In this document: positions 8,086-16,873 of the stretch, one piece after another | Position numbering within the stretch: the stretch's first letter is position 1 | Layout of the letters: each line of letters begins with the position of its first letter | Program-made: the position numbers and the translations under genes | From: Plebeiibacterium marinum | Lineage (GTDB): Bacteria; Bacteroidota; Bacteroidia; Bacteroidales; Marinilabiliaceae | DNA length: 64,000 bases | Direction: 5' to 3' | Assembly (NCBI RefSeq): GCF_026013615.1 | Contig: NZ_JAPDPI010000020.1 | Span: 1 to 64,000, forward strand | Notes under the pieces: model-generated | Database searches by the model: none | What the model saw: the letters and a program-made list of their open reading frames with translations, nothing else | What the model was told of the DNA's origin: nothing

Positions 8086-9388
8086 TTGGAAGAATATAAG
8101 GTTAGGTCAAATTGCTGAATTCCGAAATGGTGTAAATTATGATGACTCCTCATTTGGGAAGGGAATTAAATTAATCAGTGTATCTGATTTTAAAGATAGA
8201 ATGTATCCTGAATATGATTCTCTGGGGGAATTAGATGCAAATGCTCGGTGGCCAGAAGAATGTTTTTTAAAAGAAGGTGATGTTGTTTTTGTACGTTCAA
8301 ACGGTAATAAGAATTTAATTGGTCGTTCAATTTACATTAAGAATATACCTGATAATGAGTTAGTGACTTATTCTGCCTTTTGTATAAGATTACGGTTTTT
8401 ACCAGAGAAAAAACTAAGTCCTTTCTTCTATTTATATGTTTTCAAGAGTCCACTTTTCCGCAGTTTACTTTCTCAATTTGGTAACGGCGCCAATATCAAC
8501 AATTTAAATCAAAGCATCTTAAATAACATTGAGGTTCCAAATCCCCCTCTACCAACCCAACAGAAAATAGCCTCCATTCTTTCAGCCTACGACGACCTGA
8601 TAGAAAACAACAACCAGCGCATAAAGCTATTGGAAGAAATGGCCGAAGAAATTTACAAAGAGTGGTTTGTGCGTTTGCGTTTTCCCGATTACGAAAATGT
8701 AAAAGTTGTGGATGGTGTGCCTGAGGGGTGGGAAATAAAAACGGTTGATGAAATATTTGAATATGTTTCAAGGGGCGTAACTCCTGTTTACCAAGAAGAT
8801 TCCTCCTTATTTGCGATAAACCAAAAGGTAAACAAAGGCAAGTTGTTGGAAAAACAATATTTAAAATCATTAGACCCTTCATCAAAAATTCCAAATGAAA
8901 AGTATGCTAAACAAGGTGATATATTGTTGAATTCTTTAGGAGAAGGCACACTAGGTCGTGTACATTTTTATACTGATTTGGATGCCACATATCCAATAGA
9001 CCAACATATGACAATTTTAAGATGCAAACAAAAATCAAAAGCGTTTTTTGTTTATATGTTTCTTCAAAGTAAATTAGGGCAAGGGTTACTGGATTTAATG
9101 AAGGTTGGAGGTACAAATATGACTATGTTAAATTTATCTGATGTGAAGAAGTTTAAAATTCTAATACCTAAAGATGATTTGATTAATAAATATTTCAGCA
9201 TAGTTGACAATAGCTTTGAATTAAAACAAAACCTGTTAAATAAAAACACAATTCTCCAACAAACCCGTGATTTATTATTACCAAGACTAATAAGTGGAAA
9301 GCTAAGTGTGGAGGATATTAATATTGAATACCCAGAAAACCAAGATGAATTAAACATGGCTGCGGAACCTACAGCCCCTTACAATTAA
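8078..9388 (+). CDS. hsdS: Type I restriction-modification specificity subunit
   Basis: A 436-residue specificity subunit that selects the two-part recognition sequence. Two target-recognition domains (about 1-150 and 215-390) are each followed by the conserved helical spacer: PPLPTQQKIASILSAYDDLI with LLEEMAEEIYKEWFVRLRFP in the middle, and a degenerate LLNKNTILQQTRDLLLPRLI at the end. It overlaps hsdM by 8 nt, and hsdR begins 5 bp after it. TRDs diverge quickly, so the recognised DNA sequence cannot be read from the protein. No invertible or silent second hsdS is present, so no phase variation is expected. Confidence 0.95.
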   Translation: MNSWKNIRLGQIAEFRNGVNYDDSSFGKGIKLISVSDFKDRMYPEYDSLGELDANARWPEECFLKEGDVVFVRSNGNKNLIGRSIYIKNIPDNELVTYSAFCIRLRFLPEKKLSPFFYLYVFKSPLFRSLLSQFGNGANINNLNQSILNNIEVPNPPLPTQQKIASILSAYDDLIENNNQRIKLLEEMAEEIYKEWFVRLRFPDYENVKVVDGVPEGWEIKTVDEIFEYVSRGVTPVYQEDSSLFAINQKVNKGKLLEKQYLKSLDPSSKIPNEKYAKQGDILLNSLGEGTLGRVHFYTDLDATYPIDQHMTILRCKQKSKAFFVYMFLQSKLGQGLLDLMKVGGTNMTMLNLSDVKKFKILIPKDDLINKYFSIVDNSFELKQNLLNKNTILQQTRDLLLPRLISGKLSVEDINIEYPENQDELNMAAEPTAPYN

Positions 9389-9393
9389 AGCCT

Positions 9394-12300
9394 ATGGCCT
9401 TTATCAACGAATCGCATATAGAAGAAGCAGATATTCAGTTTTTTGAATTAAAACTGGGTTATGAGCATATCAACGCATGGGAAAAACAGTTAATTGGCAG
9501 AGATAGCCTAAAAGATGTTGTACTAAAAGACAGGCTGCGAACAAAGCTTCAAGATTTAAATACTCATCTTCCCCAAGAAAGTATTGATTATGCCGTTTCG
9601 GAATTATGCAAAAGCCGAGCAAGCTTAACACCTGTAATGGCCAACAAGCAAGTTTACGAGTTGATAAAAAAGGGTGTTCCTGTTGATTACAATAACGATG
9701 ATGGCCGAGAAGAAAAGGATTACGTAAAAGTCATTGACTTTGAAAATGCCAAGAACAACGAATTTTTGGTTGTATCGCAATTGAGTATTGAATATCTGCA
9801 AACACAAAACATTACCCGTCGCCCCGATTTACTACTTTACGTAAATGGTTTGCCTTTGGTAATGGTTGAGCTTAAAAATGCCACCGAAAAAGTAAAAGTT
9901 GGTTACGATAAAAACCTGACTGATTACAAAAGAGATATTCCGCAATTGTTTTGGTACAACTTGTTTGTGGGTATTTCAAACGGCATACAAACCCGAGTTG
10001 GAAGTTTTAATGCACCTTGGGAACACTTCTTTACGTGGTTAAAGCAAGAAGATACAGCTGTTTCGCACGACCAAATGGATAAAGACGAAATTGAAAAGCT
10101 AAGCGAAACCACAAGAAAACGCCTTAGTCTACAAATATTCTGCGAAGGCTTGTGCGAGAAAAGCAAAATGCTCGATTATTTCGAAAACTTTGTGCTTTAC
10201 CATAAAAATAAGGTGAAGATTATTGCAAAGAATCACCAGTATTTGGGCGTTAATAATGCCATTGAATCGTTTAAGAATCGTGAAGGTAAACAAGGTAAAT
10301 TGGGCGTATTCTGGCACACACAAGGTTCTGGAAAATCGTACTCCATGATTTTCTATTCACGCAAAATTCAGCATAAAATTACAGGAAACTGGTCATTCCT
10401 AATCATTACCGACCGCACCGACCTTGACGACCAGATTTATAAAAATTTCAAGGACACCGAAACAATTGTTGAAACCAAAGACCAAAAAGAGAATTATTAC
10501 AGACCCAGCAAGCGTGAAAAGCTAAAGGACTATTTGCAATCAAACAGAACCTATGTTTTTTCGTTAATCCACAAGTTTGGTATTGAAAAAGGGAAAACGT
10601 ACCCGAAACTTACCGATAGAAACGACTGGATAATAATTGTTGACGAAGCACACCGTACACAGTACAAAGGATTGGCCGAAAATATGCGTATTGCCATGCC
10701 AAATGCACAGTACATTGCATTTACAGGTACACCTTTGTTGCGCAGCGAACTTACCAAAGAATGGTTTGGCTCTTATGTTTCGGAATACAACTTTGCACAA
10801 AGTATTGAGGATGGAGCAACCGTACCACTTTATTACAAAAAGAGCGTACCTAAAGTTGAGCAAGTCAATCCCGATTTAGTAAAAGATGCTGCCGAAATTC
10901 TTGAAAACGAGAATTTGAGCGAAGAACAAATCAAGAAACTCGATAAAGAATACTCAACCTTATTGCAGGTTGTAAGGCGTGACGACCGCTTAGAAGAAAT
11001 TGCCAAACACATTGTAAAGCATTTCCCATATCGTTTAGATGTGTTGGACGATGAAGGCAACAGAAAGCCGATGAAAGCAATGGTTATTTGCATCGACAAG
11101 TTTACGGCTGTTCGCATGTACGAAAAAGTACAGTATCATTTAAAAGAAGAATTAAAGGATTTAAGAAGAAAGCATCTGCGTGAAAAAGATGCCACGCTAA
11201 AATCAAAACATAAACGTGCCATTGATTTTATTGAAGAAACCAAAATGGCTGCTGTAATCAGTCAGGAAGGCACAGAAAAAGAAGAACGAGAAAAATTTAC
11301 CAAAGAAGGACTGGACATTACGCCACATCGTAAACTCATGGATTATCCTGATGAAGATGGACGTGATATTGAGGATTACTTTAAAGACCCAAACAATCCG
11401 TACCGAATGGTATTTGTAACTGCCATGTGGTTAACCGGTTTTGATGCGCCTTCCGTTTCAACACTTTATTTAGATAAGCCATTACGAAACCACACACTCA
11501 TGCAGACCATTGCACGTGCGAATCGTGTAATTGAAGGAAAAAAGAACGGTTTAGTCATTGATTACTTCGGTGTTTTCCGAAACTTAAAGAAAGCATTGGC
11601 AGCTTATGCTGAAGGAACCAAAGGCAAAAAGAACAAAGGCGAAGATGATGAAGAATTCCCAGTAAAGGAATTTGAGGAATTATTGGAACTGATTCAGCAA
11701 GCCATAGCAGAAGCAAAAGCTTATTGTTCGGATTTAGGCGCAGACCTTGAAAAAATCTTAAACCTTGGCGAAAAAGGATTTAAGGAAATAGAATTGTTTG
11801 ACGAGTTTGCTAACCTTATTTTAGCAAATGATGCTTACAAAAAGCAATTGGGCTTATATGTAAATACCATTGTTTCGTTATACGATTCTGCAAAACCTGA
11901 GATATACGATTATCCGCACATAAAGAAAGAACGTGATGTACTGAAATATCTTAAAAAGGTTGTTGACAGGCATATTGACCAAGACGAAGCCATTGAAAGA
12001 GCAAAACAGCAAGTTGATGACTTATTGGATTCAAGTATTCTTGGTCAAGGTGATTTACTAAACGACCCACAAGGCGATTTTATAATAGAAGAAGCCAAAC
12101 AGGTAGATTTGAGTAAACTGAATTTTGAGAAACTACGGGAAGAATTTCCAGAGAAAGAACACAAAAATATTGAGTTTGCCGACCTGAGAGAGTTTATGGA
12201 TATAAAACTAAAACAGATGGTTGCGCAAAATAAAACTCGCGGTTCATTTTTGGCTCGATTCCAGGATGTAATTGATAATTATAATTCAGGCAGTATTTCT

Positions 12301-12684
12301 ATTGAAAAAGCTTACGAAGAATTGATTAAGCAAGCCGAAGGTTTAAGCGAAGAAGAAAACAGAGCTACAAAAAGCGGAATGTCGGAAGAAGAGCAGGAAC
12401 TGTTCGATTTGTTGAAAAAAGATAAACTAAGCCAAAAAGAAGAAAAAGAAGTGAAGCTAGCAGCGCATACTTTACTGGAAAAAGTAATGGATTCTAAGAA
12501 TCGAATATTTTTACCTGAGTGGCACAAGGAAAAAGCATCGCAAGAGAAGGTTAAGCATGAAATACAGAAGATTTTAAATGAAACATTACCTGAATCATAC
12601 GACAGGGATATTTTCACTAAAAAAACGGATATTATATTTCAGCACTTCTTTGAATTAGCTGTAAGTGGTAGAATGGCAAGTTAA
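9394..12684 (+). CDS. hsdR: Type I restriction-modification endonuclease/translocase subunit
   Basis: A 1096-residue motor-nuclease subunit that translocates and cleaves unmethylated DNA. The N-terminal PD-(D/E)xK nuclease shows RRPDLLLYVNGLPLVMVELK (about 139-158). The superfamily 2 helicase follows with Walker A HTQGSGKS (about 307-314), Walker B/motif II VDEAH (about 415-419), FTGTP (about 446-450) and the motif VI region IARANRV near 708. A charged helical C-terminus would bind HsdM. Full length and no broken motif suggest an active enzyme. It ends 23 bp from the convergent unknown operon. Confidence 0.95.
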   Translation: MAFINESHIEEADIQFFELKLGYEHINAWEKQLIGRDSLKDVVLKDRLRTKLQDLNTHLPQESIDYAVSELCKSRASLTPVMANKQVYELIKKGVPVDYNNDDGREEKDYVKVIDFENAKNNEFLVVSQLSIEYLQTQNITRRPDLLLYVNGLPLVMVELKNATEKVKVGYDKNLTDYKRDIPQLFWYNLFVGISNGIQTRVGSFNAPWEHFFTWLKQEDTAVSHDQMDKDEIEKLSETTRKRLSLQIFCEGLCEKSKMLDYFENFVLYHKNKVKIIAKNHQYLGVNNAIESFKNREGKQGKLGVFWHTQGSGKSYSMIFYSRKIQHKITGNWSFLIITDRTDLDDQIYKNFKDTETIVETKDQKENYYRPSKREKLKDYLQSNRTYVFSLIHKFGIEKGKTYPKLTDRNDWIIIVDEAHRTQYKGLAENMRIAMPNAQYIAFTGTPLLRSELTKEWFGSYVSEYNFAQSIEDGATVPLYYKKSVPKVEQVNPDLVKDAAEILENENLSEEQIKKLDKEYSTLLQVVRRDDRLEEIAKHIVKHFPYRLDVLDDEGNRKPMKAMVICIDKFTAVRMYEKVQYHLKEELKDLRRKHLREKDATLKSKHKRAIDFIEETKMAAVISQEGTEKEEREKFTKEGLDITPHRKLMDYPDEDGRDIEDYFKDPNNPYRMVFVTAMWLTGFDAPSVSTLYLDKPLRNHTLMQTIARANRVIEGKKNGLVIDYFGVFRNLKKALAAYAEGTKGKKNKGEDDEEFPVKEFEELLELIQQAIAEAKAYCSDLGADLEKILNLGEKGFKEIELFDEFANLILANDAYKKQLGLYVNTIVSLYDSAKPEIYDYPHIKKERDVLKYLKKVVDRHIDQDEAIERAKQQVDDLLDSSILGQGDLLNDPQGDFIIEEAKQVDLSKLNFEKLREEFPEKEHKNIEFADLREFMDIKLKQMVAQNKTRGSFLARFQDVIDNYNSGSISIEKAYEELIKQAEGLSEEENRATKSGMSEEEQELFDLLKKDKLSQKEEKEVKLAAHTLLEKVMDSKNRIFLPEWHKEKASQEKVKHEIQKILNETLPESYDRDIFTKKTDIIFQHFFELAVSGRMAS

Positions 12685-12707
12685 CTATACGAGAGCTTAT
12701 CTACAAT

Positions 12708-12935
12708 CTACTTTCTCATATCTTTTTTGCTTGCAAGTGCCCAATATTGTTTGCCTTCTTTATCAAAAGACCACCTATTAGAAACATCCCTAATTGTGAC
12801 TAAATCAAAGTCTTTTCCCTTTATTTTTTGCCTGACCAATCTGCGCAGTTTCTTATTAGCAATACGCTTATCCTCTTTTTCCGATTTAGCAATGGTAATG
12901 CCAAATATTTTGCTTTTTTGAAATGAACGGCTCAT
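12708..12935 (-). CDS. Small basic protein of unknown function
   Basis: A 75-residue, lysine/arginine-rich protein (MSRSFQKSKIFGITIAKSEK … NKKLRRLVRQKI) with a short C-terminal WSFDKEGKQYWALASKKDM stretch. From memory, the opening MSRS…K…FGIT..SEK.DKR.AN..LRR resembles short basic proteins of unknown function in many bacterial genomes. This was not checked by search. The start overlaps the preceding 281-residue gene's stop by 1 nt (TAATG), so expression is coupled. It is last of the operon behind the integrase. Its charge suggests nucleic acid or ribosome contact. Confidence 0.6.
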   Translation of the reverse strand: MSRSFQKSKIFGITIAKSEKEDKRIANKKLRRLVRQKIKGKDFDLVTIRDVSNRWSFDKEGKQYWALASKKDMRK

Positions 12936-13780
12936 TAATTTGTGATAATTGACTTAATTTCGAAGTTTTCGTTTGTTTCATGATTAGGGTCTTCACAACA
13001 CTTTTCGTAGTGCAAGACAATAGGTTTTCCTGCCCATGTTTCAAACTCTGACTTAAAAACATGCGCTATTTCAATACCAAACTCATGGAATTTATCCCAG
13101 TTAATCATGCCTTTAGTATCATCGGCTATATAAAACAAACGATACCACCTATTAAGTTGCCTGATTAAGTCCTCACTAAAATAGTAATCATTGTATTGAT
13201 AACATCCACCTGCACACGCTCCGCCATGCCAAAAAACAGCATCACCAAAATCAGCCATCATTCTTATTTCAACAGGGGCTTCTTGGGTCGTTTCAAGCAA
13301 TGCTTTTACATCTTTCTTTCGTGCAAGCACCATATCTGAAAAGTGAAGATTCTCATATCTTTTAAACAGGCGATTATGAGCATTCCCATGTTGTATTCCA
13401 TTGAGGATATCTTCCATATCTGAGTGTAGGTGAAAGCCTCCTTTTGTTGCAAGGTTAAACCCTATATTTTCCGATACTTGTTCTTCATCACCAAGTTCAC
13501 CACTAGTTACATTCTTTGCAATTTCAAACAAGATTTTGCTAAAACGAGAAAAAACAAAGGTAGAACGTGACCGAATGGCTTTATTATCCCGCTCATACTC
13601 TTGAAAATCTTCACTACCTGCACCTCTATGCAATCCTTTTTTTACACTTCGATAACTCAAAGGTTTTGAGCAAGCACTAAAAATATATCCGAACTCTGCA
13701 CCGCAATCAAAAACGGAACCTTTGGTTTTTTCGAGTGTTTTAAAATAGTTGAGAATCGTATTTTTTATAGATTTTTCCAT
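12935..13780 (-). CDS. Hypothetical protein rich in Cys/His clusters
   Basis: A 281-residue protein of no recognised family. No signal peptide, membrane segment or P-loop is seen. Several Cys/His groups could bind metal: VFDCGAEFGYIFSAC (about 23-37), WHGGACAGGCYQY (about 185-197) and HYEKCCEDPNHE (about 258-269). The middle is aromatic-rich (FVFSRFSKILFEI; NRWYRLFYIADD). It lies 23 bp after the 348-residue gene and is coupled to the 75-residue gene. Position between a type I R-M system and the island integrase makes a defence or anti-plasmid role possible. That is inference from context only. Confidence 0.6.
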   Translation of the reverse strand: MEKSIKNTILNYFKTLEKTKGSVFDCGAEFGYIFSACSKPLSYRSVKKGLHRGAGSEDFQEYERDNKAIRSRSTFVFSRFSKILFEIAKNVTSGELGDEEQVSENIGFNLATKGGFHLHSDMEDILNGIQHGNAHNRLFKRYENLHFSDMVLARKKDVKALLETTQEAPVEIRMMADFGDAVFWHGGACAGGCYQYNDYYFSEDLIRQLNRWYRLFYIADDTKGMINWDKFHEFGIEIAHVFKSEFETWAGKPIVLHYEKCCEDPNHETNENFEIKSIITN

Positions 13781-13803
13781 TTATCGTTATTTAGGTGTTT
13801 AGT

Positions 13804-14850
13804 TTACAGAATATCTTCATCTTCCGAAGTAAGAACCTTCTCCAATTTTTCCTGAAACTTTGGGTACGTATTTGTTTTTACTTTATGCTTTGCTTGAAGG
13901 TTTTCTATCTGACCTTGCTTATTGTATATATAAAAGCATTTATTAAAAATGGCATTGTCCCACTTCGTTAATTTAGCGAAAATTCGAGCTTTTTCGTGTG
14001 ATGCATCCCACAAAATACGTTCCTTTTGGCTTACTGGTAACTTTTTGTGCTTTAATACATTTACAATAATACTTCTATCCACCCCAACTAACACCTTCTC
14101 TTTGACTAGAAATTCAAATATTTTGTCAATAGTTGCATCGCTTAATGCATCCATTTCTTTATATTTTCCGATAAACTTGATTTTATGCTCGTTCGTTTCA
14201 ATTAAATGAAGGTTCTGCTGTATTATTTCCCATTCATCTTCTGCAAAATCTTCTTCAACAAGTTGCGCTCCCTCTTCAATAATGCTTTTTACATAGATAT
14301 TAGGGTGAACCTCTACCAATATTTGCTCTAATGATTCTTTCTCTTTAAGCGAACTCGAACCATATATTTTTAATTCCTTGATATGATTTACAGCTTGTTC
14401 ATACCTTACACTCCCCTTATACAAGGTTAAAAGTTCAAAACCTGATAGTTGCTCATTGGGTTCTTTTTTCAGAAACACTTCGCAGAACTTATTAATATCA
14501 TTAATCTGTTTTTCAATTATCTTAGTCAGGTTTATTATTAAATCATATTCGTAAAAATCAATTACATTTTCTGCACCTTCGGTTAATAAAGCATGTGCCC
14601 ATTTTATTAGAATACCATCATAAGTTGGTTCTAATTCAACAATAACTTGCTTATCGAAGTTACCTGAATCTAGTTTGATTGCTTGGAGCAAAATGTAAAT
14701 ATTTGTATTCTGTAATGCTTCAATACTTTCAGTAGTAGCCTCAGTCCACTCAATTGTTTTATCTCCAAATTGCAATTGATTTGATAATTTATAAACCGTA
14801 TCAGTTATTAAATCCGTATTTGCCTTTAATTCCTTTAATAATTCTTTCAT
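13804..14850 (-). CDS. Hypothetical helical protein
   Basis: A 348-residue, acidic, largely helical cytoplasmic protein with no recognised motif. The N-terminus is heptad-like (KELLKELKANTDLITDTVYKL). The C-terminal third (LKHKKLPVSQKERILWDASH; FAKLTKWDNAIFNKCFYIYN) looks like a compact domain. It is second of the four cargo genes behind the integrase, 50 bp after the 52-residue acidic ORF and 23 bp before the 281-residue gene. It may act as the scaffold or sensor of the set, but no function can be assigned from sequence. Confidence 0.55.
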   Translation of the reverse strand: MKELLKELKANTDLITDTVYKLSNQLQFGDKTIEWTEATTESIEALQNTNIYILLQAIKLDSGNFDKQVIVELEPTYDGILIKWAHALLTEGAENVIDFYEYDLIINLTKIIEKQINDINKFCEVFLKKEPNEQLSGFELLTLYKGSVRYEQAVNHIKELKIYGSSSLKEKESLEQILVEVHPNIYVKSIIEEGAQLVEEDFAEDEWEIIQQNLHLIETNEHKIKFIGKYKEMDALSDATIDKIFEFLVKEKVLVGVDRSIIVNVLKHKKLPVSQKERILWDASHEKARIFAKLTKWDNAIFNKCFYIYNKQGQIENLQAKHKVKTNTYPKFQEKLEKVLTSEDEDIL

Positions 14851-14900
14851 TTACTAATATCGATGAAGCGTTGTTTGTAATTATGCGCAATAATGGAACT

Positions 14901-15059
14901 CTAATCAAGTGAAATATCATCTAGAAAATCTAGGTCAATGTTTAAAGCCTCGGCTTCTGCATCCATAATAGATTGCATTTCATCAACATCTATCTGAATA
15001 TCTTCTATTCCATCATTTAATATCGAATTGTCCTCATTATGCTTGTTTATTAAGCTCAT
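14901..15059 (-). CDS. Very acidic 52-residue protein
   Basis: An ATG at 15059 opens a 52-codon frame ending at the TAG at 14901. The product (MSLINKHNEDNSILNDG … IDLDFLDDISLD) has 16 Asp/Glu against one Lys, giving a strong net negative charge. It fills the 250-bp gap between integrase and the 348-residue gene, with spacing of 40 and 50 bp and the same orientation. Such acidity is seen in DNA-mimic proteins and in some antitoxins. Either role is speculation here. The frame is short, so chance cannot be excluded. Confidence 0.5.
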   Translation of the reverse strand: MSLINKHNEDNSILNDGIEDIQIDVDEMQSIMDAEAEALNIDLDFLDDISLD

Positions 15060-15099
15060 TTATCTCAAATTCTATTTTATTGATACTAAGGGAAAAGTT

Positions 15100-16377
15100 T
15101 TAAAAATCTATAAACTTATCCATCATATTATCCACCTCTTTACTAACTACATCTACATAAGGTTGCATTGCCTTGTAGTCCGAATGCCCTGTAATTTTCA
15201 TTACCGCATGAGGTGGCATGCCATTTATTAAAGCATTACAAATAAAAGTGCGCCTTCCTGTATGTGTGCCAATTAAACTGTATTTAGGGTAGGTATGTTC
15301 CATTCGTTTATTACCTACAAAATCAATTACCGTAATTGGTTCATCAATTTTAGCCAACTCACAAAGCTCTTTTAAATAATCATTCATGCGTTGATTGGTA
15401 ATAACTGGCAGAGCTTTGTTTTCTTTAAAATGAACGCCTTTATATTTATCAACCAATGCCAATGCCTTATTATTTAGCTTTATACTAAGTTTGTCGGTGG
15501 TTTTTTGTGTAACAATCTCTAGCTTACCTCTTTTAACATCATGTCTTTTAAGCTTATAAACATCTGAATAGCGCAAAGAGGTGTAGCAGCAAAACAAAAA
15601 CACATCTCTTACCCTATCAAGATATTGTTTTGAATCAGCTATGTTACAATTGCGCACTTTATCCAATTCTGCCGAACTCAAATATATAACTTGGTTTTCA
15701 GCCGTTTTTAGTTTTGGCTTAAAACTTTGGTAATCGGTATTGGTTGTATGCTTTTTTTCTACTGCCCATTTTAAAAACCACTTCAAAAAACCAAGTTGTT
15801 TTTTTATGGTTGTGTTTTTCATGTTTGCTTTAGTACGCAAATAATCCACTAAGTCACTCAGCTTTTCTTCATCAAGTTTGTCAAGATGAAGTTTCTTATC
15901 AAATTCTGATAAATGCTTTTTTAAGGACTTAAACTTTGTGTACGTAGGCGGTAACCAGTCATTCTGCTTACCCCTTTCCTGTACAAATAAATCATACAAT
16001 TCATAGAACGAAAGCTTTTTATCTTCCTCCTTATGAATTACATGTTTTTTACGAGAAAACTCTTTTGCAAATTCGTTTTTAAGATTATCTAAATCAATAT
16101 CAGTATTATCAAGCTGATGTCTTATTGCTTGATTATCAAGGAAGCTTTTTTGCTTTGACAAAGTTGAGTTGATAATATTAAATGGCTCTTTTTGCTTATT
16201 GTAAAAACCTTGCTTCACCATTTGACCTGATTCATCCCAAGCTTTAACGTCAGTTCTGTATCCTGTAGATAGTGTTATTCGTTGACCATTGTGATTAACC
16301 GTTATCCTTATCGGAACATTATCCTCAATCAACACACCGTTCTTTTTGCGCTTTTCCAGTGATAATTTATACTTCAT
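15100..16377 (-). CDS. int: Tyrosine integrase of the tRNA-Ser(GGA) island
   Basis: A 425-residue site-specific recombinase of the Bacteroidota integrase type. An N-terminal arm-binding domain (about 1-100) is followed by a SAM-like core-binding domain (about 110-215) and the catalytic domain with Arg in CCYTSLRYSDVYKL (about 267), HTGRRTF (about 371-377), GHSDYKAM (about 397-404) and the nucleophile Tyr in MQPYVDV (about 407). All catalytic residues are present, so it is probably active. It lies 150 bp inside the right att site and reads into the island, with four small cargo genes directly behind it in the same orientation. Confidence 0.93.
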   Translation of the reverse strand: MKYKLSLEKRKKNGVLIEDNVPIRITVNHNGQRITLSTGYRTDVKAWDESGQMVKQGFYNKQKEPFNIINSTLSKQKSFLDNQAIRHQLDNTDIDLDNLKNEFAKEFSRKKHVIHKEEDKKLSFYELYDLFVQERGKQNDWLPPTYTKFKSLKKHLSEFDKKLHLDKLDEEKLSDLVDYLRTKANMKNTTIKKQLGFLKWFLKWAVEKKHTTNTDYQSFKPKLKTAENQVIYLSSAELDKVRNCNIADSKQYLDRVRDVFLFCCYTSLRYSDVYKLKRHDVKRGKLEIVTQKTTDKLSIKLNNKALALVDKYKGVHFKENKALPVITNQRMNDYLKELCELAKIDEPITVIDFVGNKRMEHTYPKYSLIGTHTGRRTFICNALINGMPPHAVMKITGHSDYKAMQPYVDVVSKEVDNMMDKFIDF

Positions 16378-16395
16378 ATCTGAGTGTAAAAAATG

Positions 16396-16417
16396 TTACA
16401 CGCAATTTTACACGCAT
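16396..16417 (+). repeat. Right copy of terminal tandem TTACACG motif (integrase arm-site candidate)
   Basis: Two TTACACG units 12 bp apart, 18 bp before the integrase start and 119 bp inside the right att core. The block matches 2364-2385 at 20 of 22 positions in direct orientation. It could serve as an integrase arm site and also regulate int. Confidence 0.6.
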
Positions 16418-16526
16418 TTTTTGTTATATCAAAGTAAATTTCGATAAACTTTAAAAGATACACCATTCACTCAAGCCCCTTATACAAAGCCGTACAGAGA
16501 TACTTATTATATTGCAGTAAATTATA

Positions 16527-16549
16527 GGTTCAAGAGCCCCTCTCTCCGC
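16527..16549 (+). repeat. Right attachment site (attR)
   Basis: The 13-bp core CCCCTCTCTCCGC (16537-16549) is identical to the tRNA-Ser(GGA) 3' end. The preceding GGTTC also matches, giving 19 of 23 overall. It marks the right end of the island. Confidence 0.82.
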
Positions 16550-16560
16550 TAGATTTATGA

Positions 16561-16585
16561 GGTCGACATTAGTCGGCCTTTTTTT
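16561..16585 (+). terminator. Displaced terminator of tRNA-Ser(GGA)
   Basis: GGTCGAC (16561-16567) pairs with GTCGGCC (16572-16578, one G-T) around ATTA, followed by seven T. It starts 11 bp after the att core, where the tRNA's own terminator would sit before insertion. No gene remains directly upstream to use it now. Confidence 0.7.
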
Positions 16586-16626
16586 GTAGTTGCACTTTGA
16601 GTACACTTGGGGCTGAAGAATCCAGA

Positions 16627-16659
16627 ATCTTTTCCAAAGTTTAAAACTTTGGAAAAGAT
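16627..16659. repeat. Perfect 16-bp inverted repeat
   Basis: ATCTTTTCCAAAGTTT and its exact complement AAACTTTGGAAAAGAT are separated by a single A, so the pair forms a cruciform-capable palindrome. It lies between the island and tmRNA in an otherwise empty 285-bp stretch. No T-run follows, so it is not an obvious terminator. Confidence 0.6.
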
Positions 16660-16844
16660 GGGGATGGGTGAAGATATAAAATACATCTCAACATAGTCAA
16701 TGCAAAATTACCCAATATAAAAATCATGATAATATTATCGTGACTTTTCACAGAGTTAAATATTTGTATTATTGGCAATTAAGAGTAAGAATACTAATAT
16801 TAACATCGTATAAAAGCTTAAAAAAGCCCCAATTATTCAAAAAA

Positions 16845-16863
16845 AGCGCTGAAAATCAGCGCT
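16845..16863 (-). terminator. tmRNA terminator
   Basis: AGCGCTGA (16845-16852) and TCAGCGCT (16856-16863) form a perfect 8-bp stem with a 3-nt loop. Reading leftward it is followed by a T-run, 11 bp after the tmRNA 3' end. A T-run on the other side makes it potentially bidirectional. Confidence 0.75.
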
Positions 16864-16873
16864 TTTTTTTGTG

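Larger units (their letters stand above)
2331..16549. mobile_element. 14.2-kb integrative island at tRNA-Ser(GGA) carrying type I R-M
   Basis: The element is bounded by the tRNA-derived att repeats and has a tyrosine integrase at the right end reading inward. Cargo from left to right: a decayed gene, a leftward four-gene accessory operon with a DnaC-like ATPase, hsdM-hsdS-hsdR, and four unknown genes in line behind the integrase. Both ends carry the same 22-bp tandem TTACACG motif just inside the att sites. A hairpin terminator just outside the right att site (16561-16585) is probably the original tRNA terminator displaced by insertion. No relaxase or conjugation gene is present, so transfer would need help in trans. 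Confidence 0.85.
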
